Assembly (NCBI RefSeq): GCF_000832125.1
Contig: NZ_JPRK01000005.1
Location: 186,001 to 250,000 of the forward strand
DNA: 64,000 bases
Source of the DNA: Flavobacterium hibernum
Lineage (GTDB): Bacteria > Bacteroidota > Bacteroidia > Flavobacteriales > Flavobacteriaceae
Reading direction: 5' to 3'
A program made the position numbers and the translations under genes. The notes under the pieces were generated by a model. That model was not told the DNA's origin, did not search any database, and was given only the letters and a program-made list of their open reading frames with translations. How positions within the stretch are numbered: position 1 is the stretch's first letter; each line of letters starts with the position of its first letter. This document shows, piece after piece, positions 40,863 through 49,533 of the stretch.

Positions 40863-40945
40863 TAGCTTTGTAAAAAAATAACAAATGCTAAATAAGCATT
40901 TGAAATAAATGAATAACATTGAATGTTATTTGAGAACGAATCTCA
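40863..40945 (+). ncRNA. Candidate structured transcript: -7 box followed by three tandem hairpins
   Basis: TAGCTTTG (40863-40870) fits the TAnnTTTG -7 box. Twelve bases on come three consecutive stem-loops: CAAATGCT/AGCATTTG (40882-40902), AATAACATT/AATGTTATT (40912-40930) and TGAGA/TCTCA (40931-40945). They lie in a 567-base gene-free stretch after folA. A small RNA or the 5' end of a long ubiE leader is possible; no -33 element and no clear terminator were found. Confidence 0.3.
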
Positions 40946-41337
40946 AAAGTGCCTTTAATAACAAATACCACTAAGATATTAAAGGCAAGAAAATTAAAAT
41001 TTCCAAAAACAAATTTAATCCTAAGAACGTATTTTGCACTCTTAAATAGTACTGACCCCCAAGAACAATACTTTCAAAACTATCTACAAGAACGAATGAA
41101 TATTAGCGCAAAAAACACTCATTTGATTTAAGCCATTGTATTATCAATCATTAAAATCTCATCATTTTTACTTTGACAAAGTTGACTATAAAATCGACCA
41201 CACACAATACCCACTTTTAGGGATTTTTTTACAATACCAACTTTTAGGGATGCCAACTAATAAACCATCAGGAGCCTCTTTCTAAATACATTTTAATTAC
41301 AAATTAAAAAACACAATTACAGTTAAACTAGATTGTT
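40946..41337. other. Gene-poor stretch between folA and ubiE
   Basis: Apart from the hairpins at 40,863-40,945 and the direct repeats at 41,206-41,251 nothing functional is evident. A 60-codon GTG-initiated frame (40949-41131) is present without homology or composition support and is not called. Confidence 0.5.
41206..41251. repeat. Direct repeat AATACC(C/A)ACTTTTAGGGAT
   Basis: Two 19-base copies (41206-41224 and 41233-41251) differ at one position and start 27 bases apart. The first is followed by T7 and could form a weak CCC/GGG hairpin. A related CCCTTTTTAGGGAT occurs near 9729-9741. Role unknown. Confidence 0.65.
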
Positions 41338-41345
41338 TATATTTG
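41338..41345 (+). promoter_or_regulatory. -7 box of ubiE
   Basis: TATATTTG fits TAnnTTTG and lies 14 bases before the ubiE start. No clear -33 TTG at the right spacing. Confidence 0.5.
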
Positions 41346-41359
41346 CGTAAATAAAAAAA

Positions 41360-42091
41360 ATGTCTGAAAAAATAACTCCATATAAAGACTCTTCTTTAGG
41401 TAAAAAAGAGCAAGTTGCCCAAATGTTTGATAACATCTCTGGTAACTATGACAATTTAAATCGCGTAATTTCATTTGGAATTGATACAAAATGGCGCAAA
41501 AAAGTCTTAAAAATTGTCTCTGATACTAAACCAAAAAAAATTCTTGATATTGCAACCGGAACTGGTGATTTAGCTATTTTAATGACGCAAACTAATGCAG
41601 AAAAAATCATTGGTTTAGATATCTCAGCAGGTATGCTTGAAGTAGGCAAAAAGAAAGTTGAAGCAAAAGGCTTATCAAATGTTATCGATCTGGTTTTAGG
41701 AGATTCAGAAAAAATTCCTTTTGATGATAATTATTTTGACGCTATAACGGTTGGTTTTGGAGTTCGAAATTTTGAAAATTTAGAAAAAGGTTTTGCTGAA
41801 ATTTTGAGAGTTTTAAAACCTAATGGTGTATTTGTAATCCTAGAAACTTCTGTACCGGATAAAACTCCTTACAAGCAAGGATATAATTTTTACAGCAAAA
41901 ATATCTTGCCTCTTATCGGGAAGTTATTCTCTAAAGACAATTCTGCATATGGCTATTTGTCTGAATCTGCGGCAGCTTTTCCATATGGAGAAGCGCTGAA
42001 CAATATTTTAAGAAAAATTGGGTTTATAGATGTTGTAGCTATGCCTCAAACTTTTGGCGTTGCAACTATTTATTCTGCATCTAAAAAATAG
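41360..42091 (+). CDS. ubiE: Demethylmenaquinone methyltransferase
   Basis: 243 residues, class I SAM-dependent methyltransferase of the UbiE/MenG type: the SAM loop [12 protein letters not shown] (about 62-73), [15 protein letters not shown], and [18 protein letters not shown], a UbiE signature. It makes menaquinone from demethylmenaquinone, the main respiratory quinone in Bacteroidota, so it uses S-adenosylmethionine. Only one base separates its stop from the porT start, so the two are co-transcribed. Confidence 0.94.
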   Translation: MSEKITPYKDSSLGKKEQVAQMFDNISGNYDNLNRVISFGIDTKWRKKVLKIVSDTKPKKILDIATGTGDLAILMTQTNAEKIIGLDISAGMLEVGKKKVEAKGLSNVIDLVLGDSEKIPFDDNYFDAITVGFGVRNFENLEKGFAEILRVLKPNGVFVILETSVPDKTPYKQGYNFYSKNILPLIGKLFSKDNSAYGYLSESAAAFPYGEALNNILRKIGFIDVVAMPQTFGVATIYSASKK

Positions 42092-42092
42092 T

Positions 42093-42803
42093 ATGAAAAA
42101 AACTGTAGTCTTAATTTTATTAGTCTTAACGACAAAAGGATATTCTCAATTTACTAAAAGCATGTTTAGTAAAGATCCTATTATCAATCTGGAAAACTGG
42201 CAAAAGCAACGTGTTTACTTTGGATATTATCTAGGATTCAATAGTTTTGACTTTAAATTCGACTACAAAAATCCAGGGCAGGACATTCAGGTAAAAAAAA
42301 CTACTGGTTTTAATGTAGGTGTTGTTGCCGATTTAAGATTACAGGAATATATTAATTTGCGCTTTGAACCAGGTTTGTATTACACCAAACGCGACTTATA
42401 CTATCCCAATATGCCTTTACAAAAAGACTATTTAAGAGAAGTAAATAGTACTTATATACACTTTCCTTTATTATTAAAATTTTCTTCTTTACGTACTGGA
42501 AATATTCGCCCGTATTTAGTTGGTGGAATGTCTACTACATTGAATCTCTCAAGTAATTCAAAATCTCAGGATGATAACAACGAAGGGAAATTTAGAGTAA
42601 AACCATGGACTGCTGCTTATGAACTAGGTTTTGGAATCGACATTTTCTCTGAATACTTTATTTTCTCTCCTTCAATAAGAGGTATGTTTGGCATTACAGA
42701 CGAATTGATTCGCGATAATCCGGCAAAAGGACCAAGTCCATGGACTGATAATATTGATTCTATGAAATCGAGAGCTATTTTAATAAATTTTACTTTTCAT
42801 TAA
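42093..42803 (+). CDS. porT: PorT family outer-membrane beta-barrel protein (type IX secretion/gliding)
   Basis: About 236 residues from the ATG at 42,093, whose first 19 residues are a signal peptide (MKKTVVLILLVLTTKGYSQ); an earlier in-frame start at 42,054 lies inside ubiE and is not used. The mature part is a small beta barrel with NVGVVADLRLQEYINLRFEP and GTSPW-type C-terminal strands. PorT is needed for type IX secretion in Porphyromonas and for gliding in Flavobacterium. A ubiE-porT pair is a recalled arrangement in flavobacteria and supports the call. Confidence 0.85.
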   Translation: MKKTVVLILLVLTTKGYSQFTKSMFSKDPIINLENWQKQRVYFGYYLGFNSFDFKFDYKNPGQDIQVKKTTGFNVGVVADLRLQEYINLRFEPGLYYTKRDLYYPNMPLQKDYLREVNSTYIHFPLLLKFSSLRTGNIRPYLVGGMSTTLNLSSNSKSQDDNNEGKFRVKPWTAAYELGFGIDIFSEYFIFSPSIRGMFGITDELIRDNPAKGPSPWTDNIDSMKSRAILINFTFH

Positions 42804-42812
42804 AACAAATCT

Positions 42813-43541
42813 TTAACTATTTCGTTTAAACTCACTAAGAATAATTGCTGTTGCTGTAGCTACATTTAAACTTTCGGTTTTTTGTAGTTCTCCAAATCTG
42901 GGAATTGAAAGACGGCTTGTAACTATTTCTTCAATCTCTGCCGAAATACCGTTGGCCTCGTTACCCATAATAATGATTCCTTCTTTTGGCAAATGGGATT
43001 GATAAATATTTTCACCGTCCATAAAAGTTCCAAAAATAGACATTTTTGTTTGGCTAATAAAAGTTTTCAGATCAACATAATTTACATTTACCCTGGTAAT
43101 TGAACCCATTGTTGCCTGTACGACTTTTGGATTGTAGATATCTACCGTTTCTTTTGAACAAATGATTTGTTTGATACCAAACCAGTCACAAAGGCGTAAA
43201 ATAGTACCTAAGTTTCCTGGATCACGAATATCATCCAAAGCCAGTATTAAACCTGAATCGATGATTTTATTTTCCATTGGAATTTTAAACACTGCTAAAC
43301 AAGTATTTGGAGTTGCTAAAGCACTTATTTTTTTAAGCTCTTGTTCATTAATTAGAGTGCGTTTTGAAGTCTGAACTGTTTCAAAATCATTTAGAGTCGT
43401 GTATAAATGCTCTAATTCAAAATTGGATTGCAACAATTCTTGAATTACTTTTACTCCCTCGGCGAAAAATAATTGATTTGCAAAACGTTGCTTTTTTTGA
43501 TGTAAACTTGAGATAAGTTTTATTTGGTTTTTACTAACCAT
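42813..43541 (-). CDS. TrmH/SpoU family RNA 2'-O-ribose methyltransferase
   Basis: 242 residues. The SPOUT knot is visible in ALDDIRDPGNLGTILRLCDWF (motif 1 around 90-110), IMGNEANGIS (motif 2) and RFGELQKTESLNVATATAIIL (motif 3). The N-terminal 70 residues are a substrate-binding L30e-like domain. It methylates a ribose in rRNA or tRNA using S-adenosylmethionine; rRNA (RlmB-like) is the likely target. It is divergent from the tamL gene, whose promoter overlaps its first codons. Confidence 0.88.
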   Translation of the reverse strand: MVSKNQIKLISSLHQKKQRFANQLFFAEGVKVIQELLQSNFELEHLYTTLNDFETVQTSKRTLINEQELKKISALATPNTCLAVFKIPMENKIIDSGLILALDDIRDPGNLGTILRLCDWFGIKQIICSKETVDIYNPKVVQATMGSITRVNVNYVDLKTFISQTKMSIFGTFMDGENIYQSHLPKEGIIIMGNEANGISAEIEEIVTSRLSIPRFGELQKTESLNVATATAIILSEFKRNS

Positions 43542-43558
43542 AAAATAATGTACTTTTG
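43524..43558 (+). promoter_or_regulatory. Promoter of the tamL gene, inside the start of the TrmH gene
   Basis: TTG (43524-43526) and TACTTTTG (43551-43558) with a 24-base spacer, one base longer than usual. The -33 element lies in codons 6-7 of the divergent methyltransferase gene. The leader would be only about 14 bases. Confidence 0.5.
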
Positions 43559-43578
43559 AATTAAATATTTAAGAACAC

Positions 43579-46152
43579 TTGAAAAAGAATTCCACAAAAA
43601 TAATAGCATTTATTCTAATAGCAACATTTATTTGCGCTTGTAATGCTGTAAAAAGAGTTCCTGATGGAAAAAACCTTCTTGTTAAAAATAATATCCTTGT
43701 AAATGGCAAGGCCACAAACGACGAAACTGCTTCTAACCAAATGTACCAAAAACCAAATGGTACCTTATTGGGTTATCGCTTACGTTTAAATTTATACAAT
43801 TTAGCCAACTTAAATCCAGACTCAACTTATCAGGCAAAATTTAAAAATCATCCTGGCAAGTACGAGCGAATGTCTAAAATCTTATCTGCCAAACAAGTAG
43901 ATCGACTTGGTCAATCATTCTATTACAAAGGTATTCATGAATTCCTAAAAAGCACTGGCGAGCCCCCTGTAATTATTGATACAGCAAAAACAAAAAAATC
44001 TCTTTTACGCTTGAAATATTATTATTTCAATAGCGGTTATTTTAATGTTACAACAGATTACACTATTGATAGTGTTGCTAAGAAAAAAGCCAAAATAAAT
44101 TATAACATTACAACTGGTCCAGGATATACTCTAGATACCATTAAAACCAATATAATGACTCCTGCATTAGATTCATTATACAAAAACAATCCTGAACCTT
44201 CATTTTTAAAATCGGGAAATCAATACAAAACCTCAGATTTTGAAGAAGAAAAAAATCGTCTTACCACATACTTTAGAAATCACGGAGCTTACTTTTTTCA
44301 GCCCACTTATATCACTTTTGACATTGATACAATTGGCAAAAAGAACAAAGCAAATGTTACTTTAATTATTAACAACAATAATATCCAGGAAAAAGATTCA
44401 AGTCGTACGGAACCTTTCAAACTGTATAAAATTAGTGATGTCAATATTTTTACCGATTATTCTGCTGCAAATGCAAAAAACAAAATTACTGACAGCACAA
44501 CGTACAACAACTTTAATTTGTACAGCTACAAAAAATTAAAATATAAACCTCGCGCCATTACAGATGCTGTTTTTATTAATAAAGGAAGTACTTTTTCTGA
44601 CACAAGAACAACTCTTTCATCAAGATATTTAAACAACCTAAAAATATTTAATTATCCTTCTATTCAATATGAAGTTGATAAACGCGACTCAACGGCGCAA
44701 TCTTTAATTGCAAAAGTTTATTTAACACCAAGAAAGAAATATAGTTTTGGTGCTACTTTTGATGTAACACACTCTAATATTCAGGATTTCGGGATTGGAG
44801 CAAGTATTTCTGAAACGATTAGAAACGTTTTTAACAGGGCTGAAACTCTGGAAATTTCTACACGTTTAAATTTGGGTTCATCAAAAGATATGGCTAACCC
44901 CAATAACAACTTTTTCAATGTTTCGGAATATGGTGTCGATTTAAAATTAAATTTCCCAAGAATTTTAATGCCTTTTGGAACAGAGAAAATTATTCCAAAA
45001 AGAATGATCCCTTCTACCAGTATTTCAGCTGGTTTCTCAAAACAAAGAAATATAGGACTTGACAAAGAAAACTTTACTGGTGGATTGGCCTACAATTGGT
45101 CTCCAAAAAGGAACAATACTGCAAAGCTGGAACTATTAAATGCTCAATTTGTTCGTAATTTAAATCCAGACAATTATTTTAATGTTTATACATCTTCTTA
45201 CGACGAATTAAATAATATTGGTAAAGATTACAATGTTGACGCTCTCAATTGGGGAGAAGATCCTGCTCAACAACTCCTAAAAAATCTAACCATTCCAAAA
45301 GGAACTACCGGCTTCACTACTGATGTACTTACTGATAAAACAGCTTTAAAACCCGGAATGGCCGAATACAAAGATGTAGAAAGCATTGAAGAACGAAGAA
45401 GAAGATTAACCGAGAATGATTTTATTCTGGCAACCAGTTATACGTTTACCAAAACAACCAAAAAAGATCTTGCAGACAACACGTTTTACCAATTTAAAAC
45501 TAAAATAGAATCAGCAGGAACTTTATTGTCGGCTATTTCAAGTCTTGGAAATTTACCAAAGAATGCAAGAGGTAACTATGAAATTTTTAATTTAGAATAC
45601 TCAGAATATATAAAAACAGAGCTAGATTATATTAAACACTGGGATTTTGGAAAAGAAAAAGTATTGGCTGTTCGTAGCTTTGTAGGAATCGCGATACCTT
45701 TTGGCAATTCAGATTACATTCCGTTTTCACGAAGTTATTATGCAGGAGGTTCAAATGATAATCGAGCGTGGCAACCCTACTCTCTTGGTCCCGGAAGCAC
45801 AAATGCTGTACGAGATTTTAACGAGGCTAATATGAAAATTGCTTTTAGCGCTGAATTTCGTTTTAAAGTATTTGGAGATGTCAAAGGAGCTATCTTTGCA
45901 GACGCTGGAAATATCTGGAATGTGCTCGATAATGTGATTGATGAGAAGGCAAAATTTGACAGCGTAAACGATTTAGCTGAAATTGCTTTGGGTTCAGGAT
46001 TTGGTTTACGATACGATTTAAGCTTTTTTGTTATTCGTCTAGATTTAGGCTTTAAGACCTATAATCCAGCACATGACAAAGGAGATCGTTGGTTTAAAGA
46101 ATACAATTTTGGGCACTCGGTTTTAAATTTTGGAATAAATTATCCGTTCTAA
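43579..46152 (+). CDS. tamL: BamA/TamA-family outer-membrane protein (TamL-like lipoprotein)
   Basis: 857 residues starting at a TTG; no ATG is available before residue 55, and the TTG gives a proper lipoprotein signal with Cys at 19 and 21 (TFICACNAV). POTRA-like repeats occupy about 30-340, then a surface-antigen (D15) barrel from about 400 ending FGINYPF with a terminal aromatic. The size and lipid anchor fit TamL, the lipidated TamA counterpart described in Bacteroidota, more than BamA itself. It would help insert proteins or move lipids at the outer membrane. No tamB is adjacent in the window. Confidence 0.82.
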   Translation: MKKNSTKIIAFILIATFICACNAVKRVPDGKNLLVKNNILVNGKATNDETASNQMYQKPNGTLLGYRLRLNLYNLANLNPDSTYQAKFKNHPGKYERMSKILSAKQVDRLGQSFYYKGIHEFLKSTGEPPVIIDTAKTKKSLLRLKYYYFNSGYFNVTTDYTIDSVAKKKAKINYNITTGPGYTLDTIKTNIMTPALDSLYKNNPEPSFLKSGNQYKTSDFEEEKNRLTTYFRNHGAYFFQPTYITFDIDTIGKKNKANVTLIINNNNIQEKDSSRTEPFKLYKISDVNIFTDYSAANAKNKITDSTTYNNFNLYSYKKLKYKPRAITDAVFINKGSTFSDTRTTLSSRYLNNLKIFNYPSIQYEVDKRDSTAQSLIAKVYLTPRKKYSFGATFDVTHSNIQDFGIGASISETIRNVFNRAETLEISTRLNLGSSKDMANPNNNFFNVSEYGVDLKLNFPRILMPFGTEKIIPKRMIPSTSISAGFSKQRNIGLDKENFTGGLAYNWSPKRNNTAKLELLNAQFVRNLNPDNYFNVYTSSYDELNNIGKDYNVDALNWGEDPAQQLLKNLTIPKGTTGFTTDVLTDKTALKPGMAEYKDVESIEERRRRLTENDFILATSYTFTKTTKKDLADNTFYQFKTKIESAGTLLSAISSLGNLPKNARGNYEIFNLEYSEYIKTELDYIKHWDFGKEKVLAVRSFVGIAIPFGNSDYIPFSRSYYAGGSNDNRAWQPYSLGPGSTNAVRDFNEANMKIAFSAEFRFKVFGDVKGAIFADAGNIWNVLDNVIDEKAKFDSVNDLAEIALGSGFGLRYDLSFFVIRLDLGFKTYNPAHDKGDRWFKEYNFGHSVLNFGINYPF

Positions 46153-46166
46153 TGCTAATTAATTCT

Positions 46167-46174
46167 TATTTTTG
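46167..46174 (+). promoter_or_regulatory. -7 box of fbaA
   Basis: TATTTTTG fits TAnnTTTG, about 37 bases upstream of the fbaA ATG. The -33 element was not identified. Confidence 0.4.
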
Positions 46175-46210
46175 CAACCTAAAAACTAAAAACAACTAAA
46201 AAAAATTACA

Positions 46211-47278
46211 ATGGCACACAATATCAAACCGGGAGTAGCTACAGGAGATCAAGTACAGGAGATTTTTAATTATGCGAAAGAAAAAGGTTTTGCTTTACCA
46301 GCAGTAAACGTTACTGGGTCTAGCACAATCAACGGAGTTCTTGAAACTGCAGCAAAACTAAACGCGCCAGTTATTATTCAATTTTCTAACGGAGGAGCAC
46401 AATTTAACGCTGGAAAAGGATTATCTAATGCAGGTGAAAAATCAGCAATCGCTGGAGGAATCGCTGGAGCAAAACACATTCATACTTTGGCAGAAGCTTA
46501 CGGAGCAACTGTAATTTTACATACTGACCACTGTGCGAAAAAATTATTACCTTGGATTGATGGTTTATTAGATGCTTCTGAAAAACATTTTGCAGAAACA
46601 GGAAAACCATTATTCAGTTCTCATATGATCGATTTGTCTGAGGAGCCAATCGAAGAAAATATTGAGATCTGTAAAGAGTATTTAGCTAGAATGAGCAAAA
46701 TGGGTATGACATTAGAAATCGAACTTGGTATTACAGGTGGTGAAGAAGATGGTGTTGATAACTCTGATGTTGATAGCTCAAAATTATACACTCAACCAGA
46801 AGAAGTAGCTTATGCTTACGAAGAGCTTTCTAAAATAAGCCCTAAATTTACAATTGCAGCAGCTTTTGGTAACGTTCACGGTGTTTACAAACCAGGAAAC
46901 GTAAAATTAACTCCAAAAATCTTAAAAAACTCTCAAGATTTCGTACAAGACAAATTCAAAACTGGTGCTAATCCAGTAGATTTCGTTTTCCACGGAGGTT
47001 CAGGTTCTACACTTGAAGAAATTAGAGAAGCGATTGGATACGGAGTTATCAAAATGAACATTGATACAGATTTACAATTTGCATATACTGAAGGAATTCG
47101 TGATTATATGGTTAAAAACATTGACTATTTAAAAACTCAAATTGGTAACCCAGAAGGTGCTGATGTTCCTAACAAAAAATACTATGACCCAAGAAGATGG
47201 GTTCGTGAAAGCGAAGTAACATTTAATGCAAGACTTGAACAAGCTTTTGCAGACTTGAATAACGTAAATACGCTTTAA
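46211..47278 (+). CDS. fbaA: Fructose-bisphosphate aldolase, class II
   Basis: 355 residues, the class IIA length. Zinc ligands are seen in LHTDHCAKKLLPWIDG, in ELGITGGEEDGVDNS (Glu region) and in FGNVHGVYKPGN; FHGGSGSTLEEI is the phosphate loop. It splits fructose 1,6-bisphosphate in glycolysis and acts in gluconeogenesis. Downstream is accD on the same strand, separated by 126 bases of repeat. Confidence 0.97.
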   Translation: MAHNIKPGVATGDQVQEIFNYAKEKGFALPAVNVTGSSTINGVLETAAKLNAPVIIQFSNGGAQFNAGKGLSNAGEKSAIAGGIAGAKHIHTLAEAYGATVILHTDHCAKKLLPWIDGLLDASEKHFAETGKPLFSSHMIDLSEEPIEENIEICKEYLARMSKMGMTLEIELGITGGEEDGVDNSDVDSSKLYTQPEEVAYAYEELSKISPKFTIAAAFGNVHGVYKPGNVKLTPKILKNSQDFVQDKFKTGANPVDFVFHGGSGSTLEEIREAIGYGVIKMNIDTDLQFAYTEGIRDYMVKNIDYLKTQIGNPEGADVPNKKYYDPRRWVRESEVTFNARLEQAFADLNNVNTL

Positions 47279-47404
47279 ATTTTAGATTTCTGAATTTAGA
47301 TTTTAGATTTCTGAAATGAAGTCTAAAATTTAAATTTTGAATCAGTTTTGAAAATCTAAACTTTAAAATCTAAACTTTAAAATCTACATTCTAAAATTAA
47401 AAAA
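47279..47404. repeat. AATCTAAAATC-type repeat tract between fbaA and accD
   Basis: Alternating TTTAGATTTCTGAA and AAATCTAAACTTTAAA units with complementary orientation, the same type as at 36,523-36,666. Likely a neutral or mRNA-stability repeat. Confidence 0.7.
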
Positions 47405-48259
47405 ATGGCTTGGTTTAAAAGACAAGAAAAAGGGATTACAACCGCTACCGAAGACAAAATGGACGTTCCGAAAGGATTGTGGTACAAATCTCCTACAGGA
47501 AAAATTATTGATGCTGACGAATTAGCAAGAAACTTATTTGTAAGTCCAGAAGATGATTTTCACGTTAGAATTGGAAGTGCAACCTATTTTGAAATCTTAT
47601 TCGACAATAATGAATTTGTTGAATTAGACAAAAACATGACTTCTAAAGATCCTTTGCATTTTGTGGATACAAAAAAATATGCAGAGCGATTGAAAGATGT
47701 AATGGAGAAAACTCACCTTAAAGACGCTGTGCGCACCGGAGTGGGAAAATCTAAAGGAAAAGAGCTTGTAATTTGTGCTATGGATTTTGCCTTTATTGGT
47801 GGATCTATGGGAGCTGTTGTAGGTGAGAAAATTGCCAGAGGTATTGATCACGCGATCAAAAACAAATTACCTTTTGTAATGATTTCTAAATCTGGTGGAG
47901 CTCGTATGATGGAAGCTGCTTATTCTTTAATGCAATTAGCAAAAACATCTGTAAAACTTGCTCAATTGGCCGAAGCAAAATTACCTTATATTTCGCTTTG
48001 TACGGATCCAACTACTGGAGGAACAACTGCATCATATGCCATGTTAGGAGATATTAATATCTCTGAGCCAGGAGCTCTGATTGGTTTTGCTGGTCCTCGT
48101 GTTGTTCGTGACACTACAGGAAAAGATTTACCAGAGGGTTTCCAAACTGCCGAGTTCCTATTAGAGCACGGTTTCTTAGACTTTATCACGCCTAGAAAAG
48201 AATTGAAAGATAAGATCAACTTATATATTGATTTGATTCAGAATAATGATATTAGATAG
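47405..48259 (+). CDS. accD: Acetyl-CoA carboxylase carboxyltransferase subunit beta lacking the zinc-ribbon cysteines
   Basis: 284 residues. The carboxyltransferase core is typical ([53 protein letters not shown]). With AccA it transfers CO2 from biotin to acetyl-CoA. The N-terminal domain is the odd part: where most AccD have CPxC...CPxC, this protein reads [11 protein letters not shown] (about 27-36) and [13 protein letters not shown] (45-57), so all four zinc cysteines are absent. The surrounding fold is otherwise conserved, so the domain persists without zinc, a trait possibly general in flavobacteria. Confidence 0.93.
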   Translation: MAWFKRQEKGITTATEDKMDVPKGLWYKSPTGKIIDADELARNLFVSPEDDFHVRIGSATYFEILFDNNEFVELDKNMTSKDPLHFVDTKKYAERLKDVMEKTHLKDAVRTGVGKSKGKELVICAMDFAFIGGSMGAVVGEKIARGIDHAIKNKLPFVMISKSGGARMMEAAYSLMQLAKTSVKLAQLAEAKLPYISLCTDPTTGGTTASYAMLGDINISEPGALIGFAGPRVVRDTTGKDLPEGFQTAEFLLEHGFLDFITPRKELKDKINLYIDLIQNNDIR

Positions 48260-48282
48260 TTTACGAACTTCTATAAAATATA

Positions 48283-48317
48283 AAATCCCATCTGCTTAGG
48301 CTAATGGGATTTTTTTA
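48283..48317 (+). terminator. Intrinsic terminator of accD
   Basis: AAATCCCAT / ATGGGATTT stem with a 12-base loop and T7 tail. Confidence 0.88.
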
Positions 48318-48353
48318 TAGCTTTTCTTTACTTAAAAAAAAGACAATTCTAAA

Positions 48354-49241
48354 TTAACCTGCTTTTTTCATATCTTTTTTTAGTTCTTTTTCGGCAATTT
48401 TATAAACTCGTTTCTCTCGCCAAATGGCATAACGTTCTCTAAAAACTATTTTTATTGCACTATCTACTGCTCCATGCATAAATAAGCTCCAAACACTGGC
48501 CATTTTTCGGGTTACAGATTTATCCCACGCACGCAATGTGAGCGAAAAAGAGCCATCGATGTAGCGCATCCAGTGCCACATACCTGTTGGCATGAACAAT
48601 GTATCTCCGTGCTCCAAGAAAACTTCATAACCTTCGACACCTTTTAGAGCAGGAAATTTTTCGAAATCTGGATTGGCAACATCATAATCTTCTAATGCAT
48701 AAGTGGTATTTGGCAGACAATACAGTCTTTTTTTCCATTTATAGTCAAATAAAATAATATGTTTTCTTCCGCCAAAATGAGTATGAAAAAGATGTGGCAA
48801 ATCGATATCGTAATGCAAAAACGTAATGGCTTTTGAACCGCCAAAAAACATGGCAGGCATACTTTCTATAAAACCTCCCATTAATTCTTTTGGAACTTTT
48901 ACGTCGTTAATTAACTCAGGTCTGTGTTTAAAAAGATTCAAGAAAAAAATACGCAACTGTGTTGGCTCCCTTTTTATTAAATCAAGATACTCGCCAAATT
49001 TCATACTGGCAATAGAGGAATTAATTACCTTTTTTGGATCGGCTTTAGAGTTATCAACTAGTTTTACCTCAATATCTCCTGCAATTTCCTTAAAATAATC
49101 TGTTGACCATTTTTCTCTTGCAGGCCAGTCTTTGGTCAACCCTTTTATAATTAACGGCTTTTTTTTATCTAAATAGTTCTTTTTAAAATCTTCTCTCGAG
49201 ATAGACTCAACAATATCTACAGGTTTTAGTATAAAGCTCAT
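48354..49241 (-). CDS. Cupin-like (JmjC-type) 2-oxoglutarate/Fe(II) dioxygenase-fold protein
   Basis: 295 residues. The cupin_8 core has an HxD at 143-145 (FLHYDID), a distal His in MPTGMWHWM at about 223 and the Lys in FGGRKHIILF that could bind 2-oxoglutarate. These are the iron and co-substrate residues of JmjC-like hydroxylases. It may hydroxylate a protein, such as a ribosomal protein, as related bacterial enzymes do; the target is unknown. It is monocistronic and convergent with accD. Confidence 0.82.
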   Translation of the reverse strand: MSFILKPVDIVESISREDFKKNYLDKKKPLIIKGLTKDWPAREKWSTDYFKEIAGDIEVKLVDNSKADPKKVINSSIASMKFGEYLDLIKREPTQLRIFFLNLFKHRPELINDVKVPKELMGGFIESMPAMFFGGSKAITFLHYDIDLPHLFHTHFGGRKHIILFDYKWKKRLYCLPNTTYALEDYDVANPDFEKFPALKGVEGYEVFLEHGDTLFMPTGMWHWMRYIDGSFSLTLRAWDKSVTRKMASVWSLFMHGAVDSAIKIVFRERYAIWREKRVYKIAEKELKKDMKKAG

Positions 49242-49425
49242 TTATTTAATAAATTTAAAGTGTCAATTTACCAAAATTATCCAATTATTTCCAGTTTATG
49301 ATGTTTACAGTAAAATATTACAAATAAAAAAAATCATCTCTTCTTAAATAATAGCAACTGGATATCACTTCACTTTTAAGATTACTGAACCATTTTATTT
49401 TCAATACCAAACAATAAAACACAAA

Positions 49426-49454
49426 AAAGCCGAAGAAATATTCTTCGGCTTTGA
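49426..49454 (-). terminator. Intrinsic terminator of the alcohol dehydrogenase gene
   Basis: AAGCCGAAGAA / TTCTTCGGCTT stem with a short loop; T6 follows on the minus strand. Confidence 0.85.
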
Positions 49455-49533
49455 TTATATATCTATTCCTTAAAGTTACTACGCATTAACCCAATATAAA
49501 AAACCTTTGAGCCTTTGCTACTCTGCTACTTTA

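Noticed and set aside
40949..41131. 60-codon GTG-initiated frame between folA and ubiE
   Set aside because: No homology recognised, start codon weak, and it spans the end of the tandem hairpins. Length is within chance expectation.
42054..42092. PorT start inside ubiE
   Set aside because: It adds 13 residues before a clear signal peptide that starts at the ATG at 42,093.
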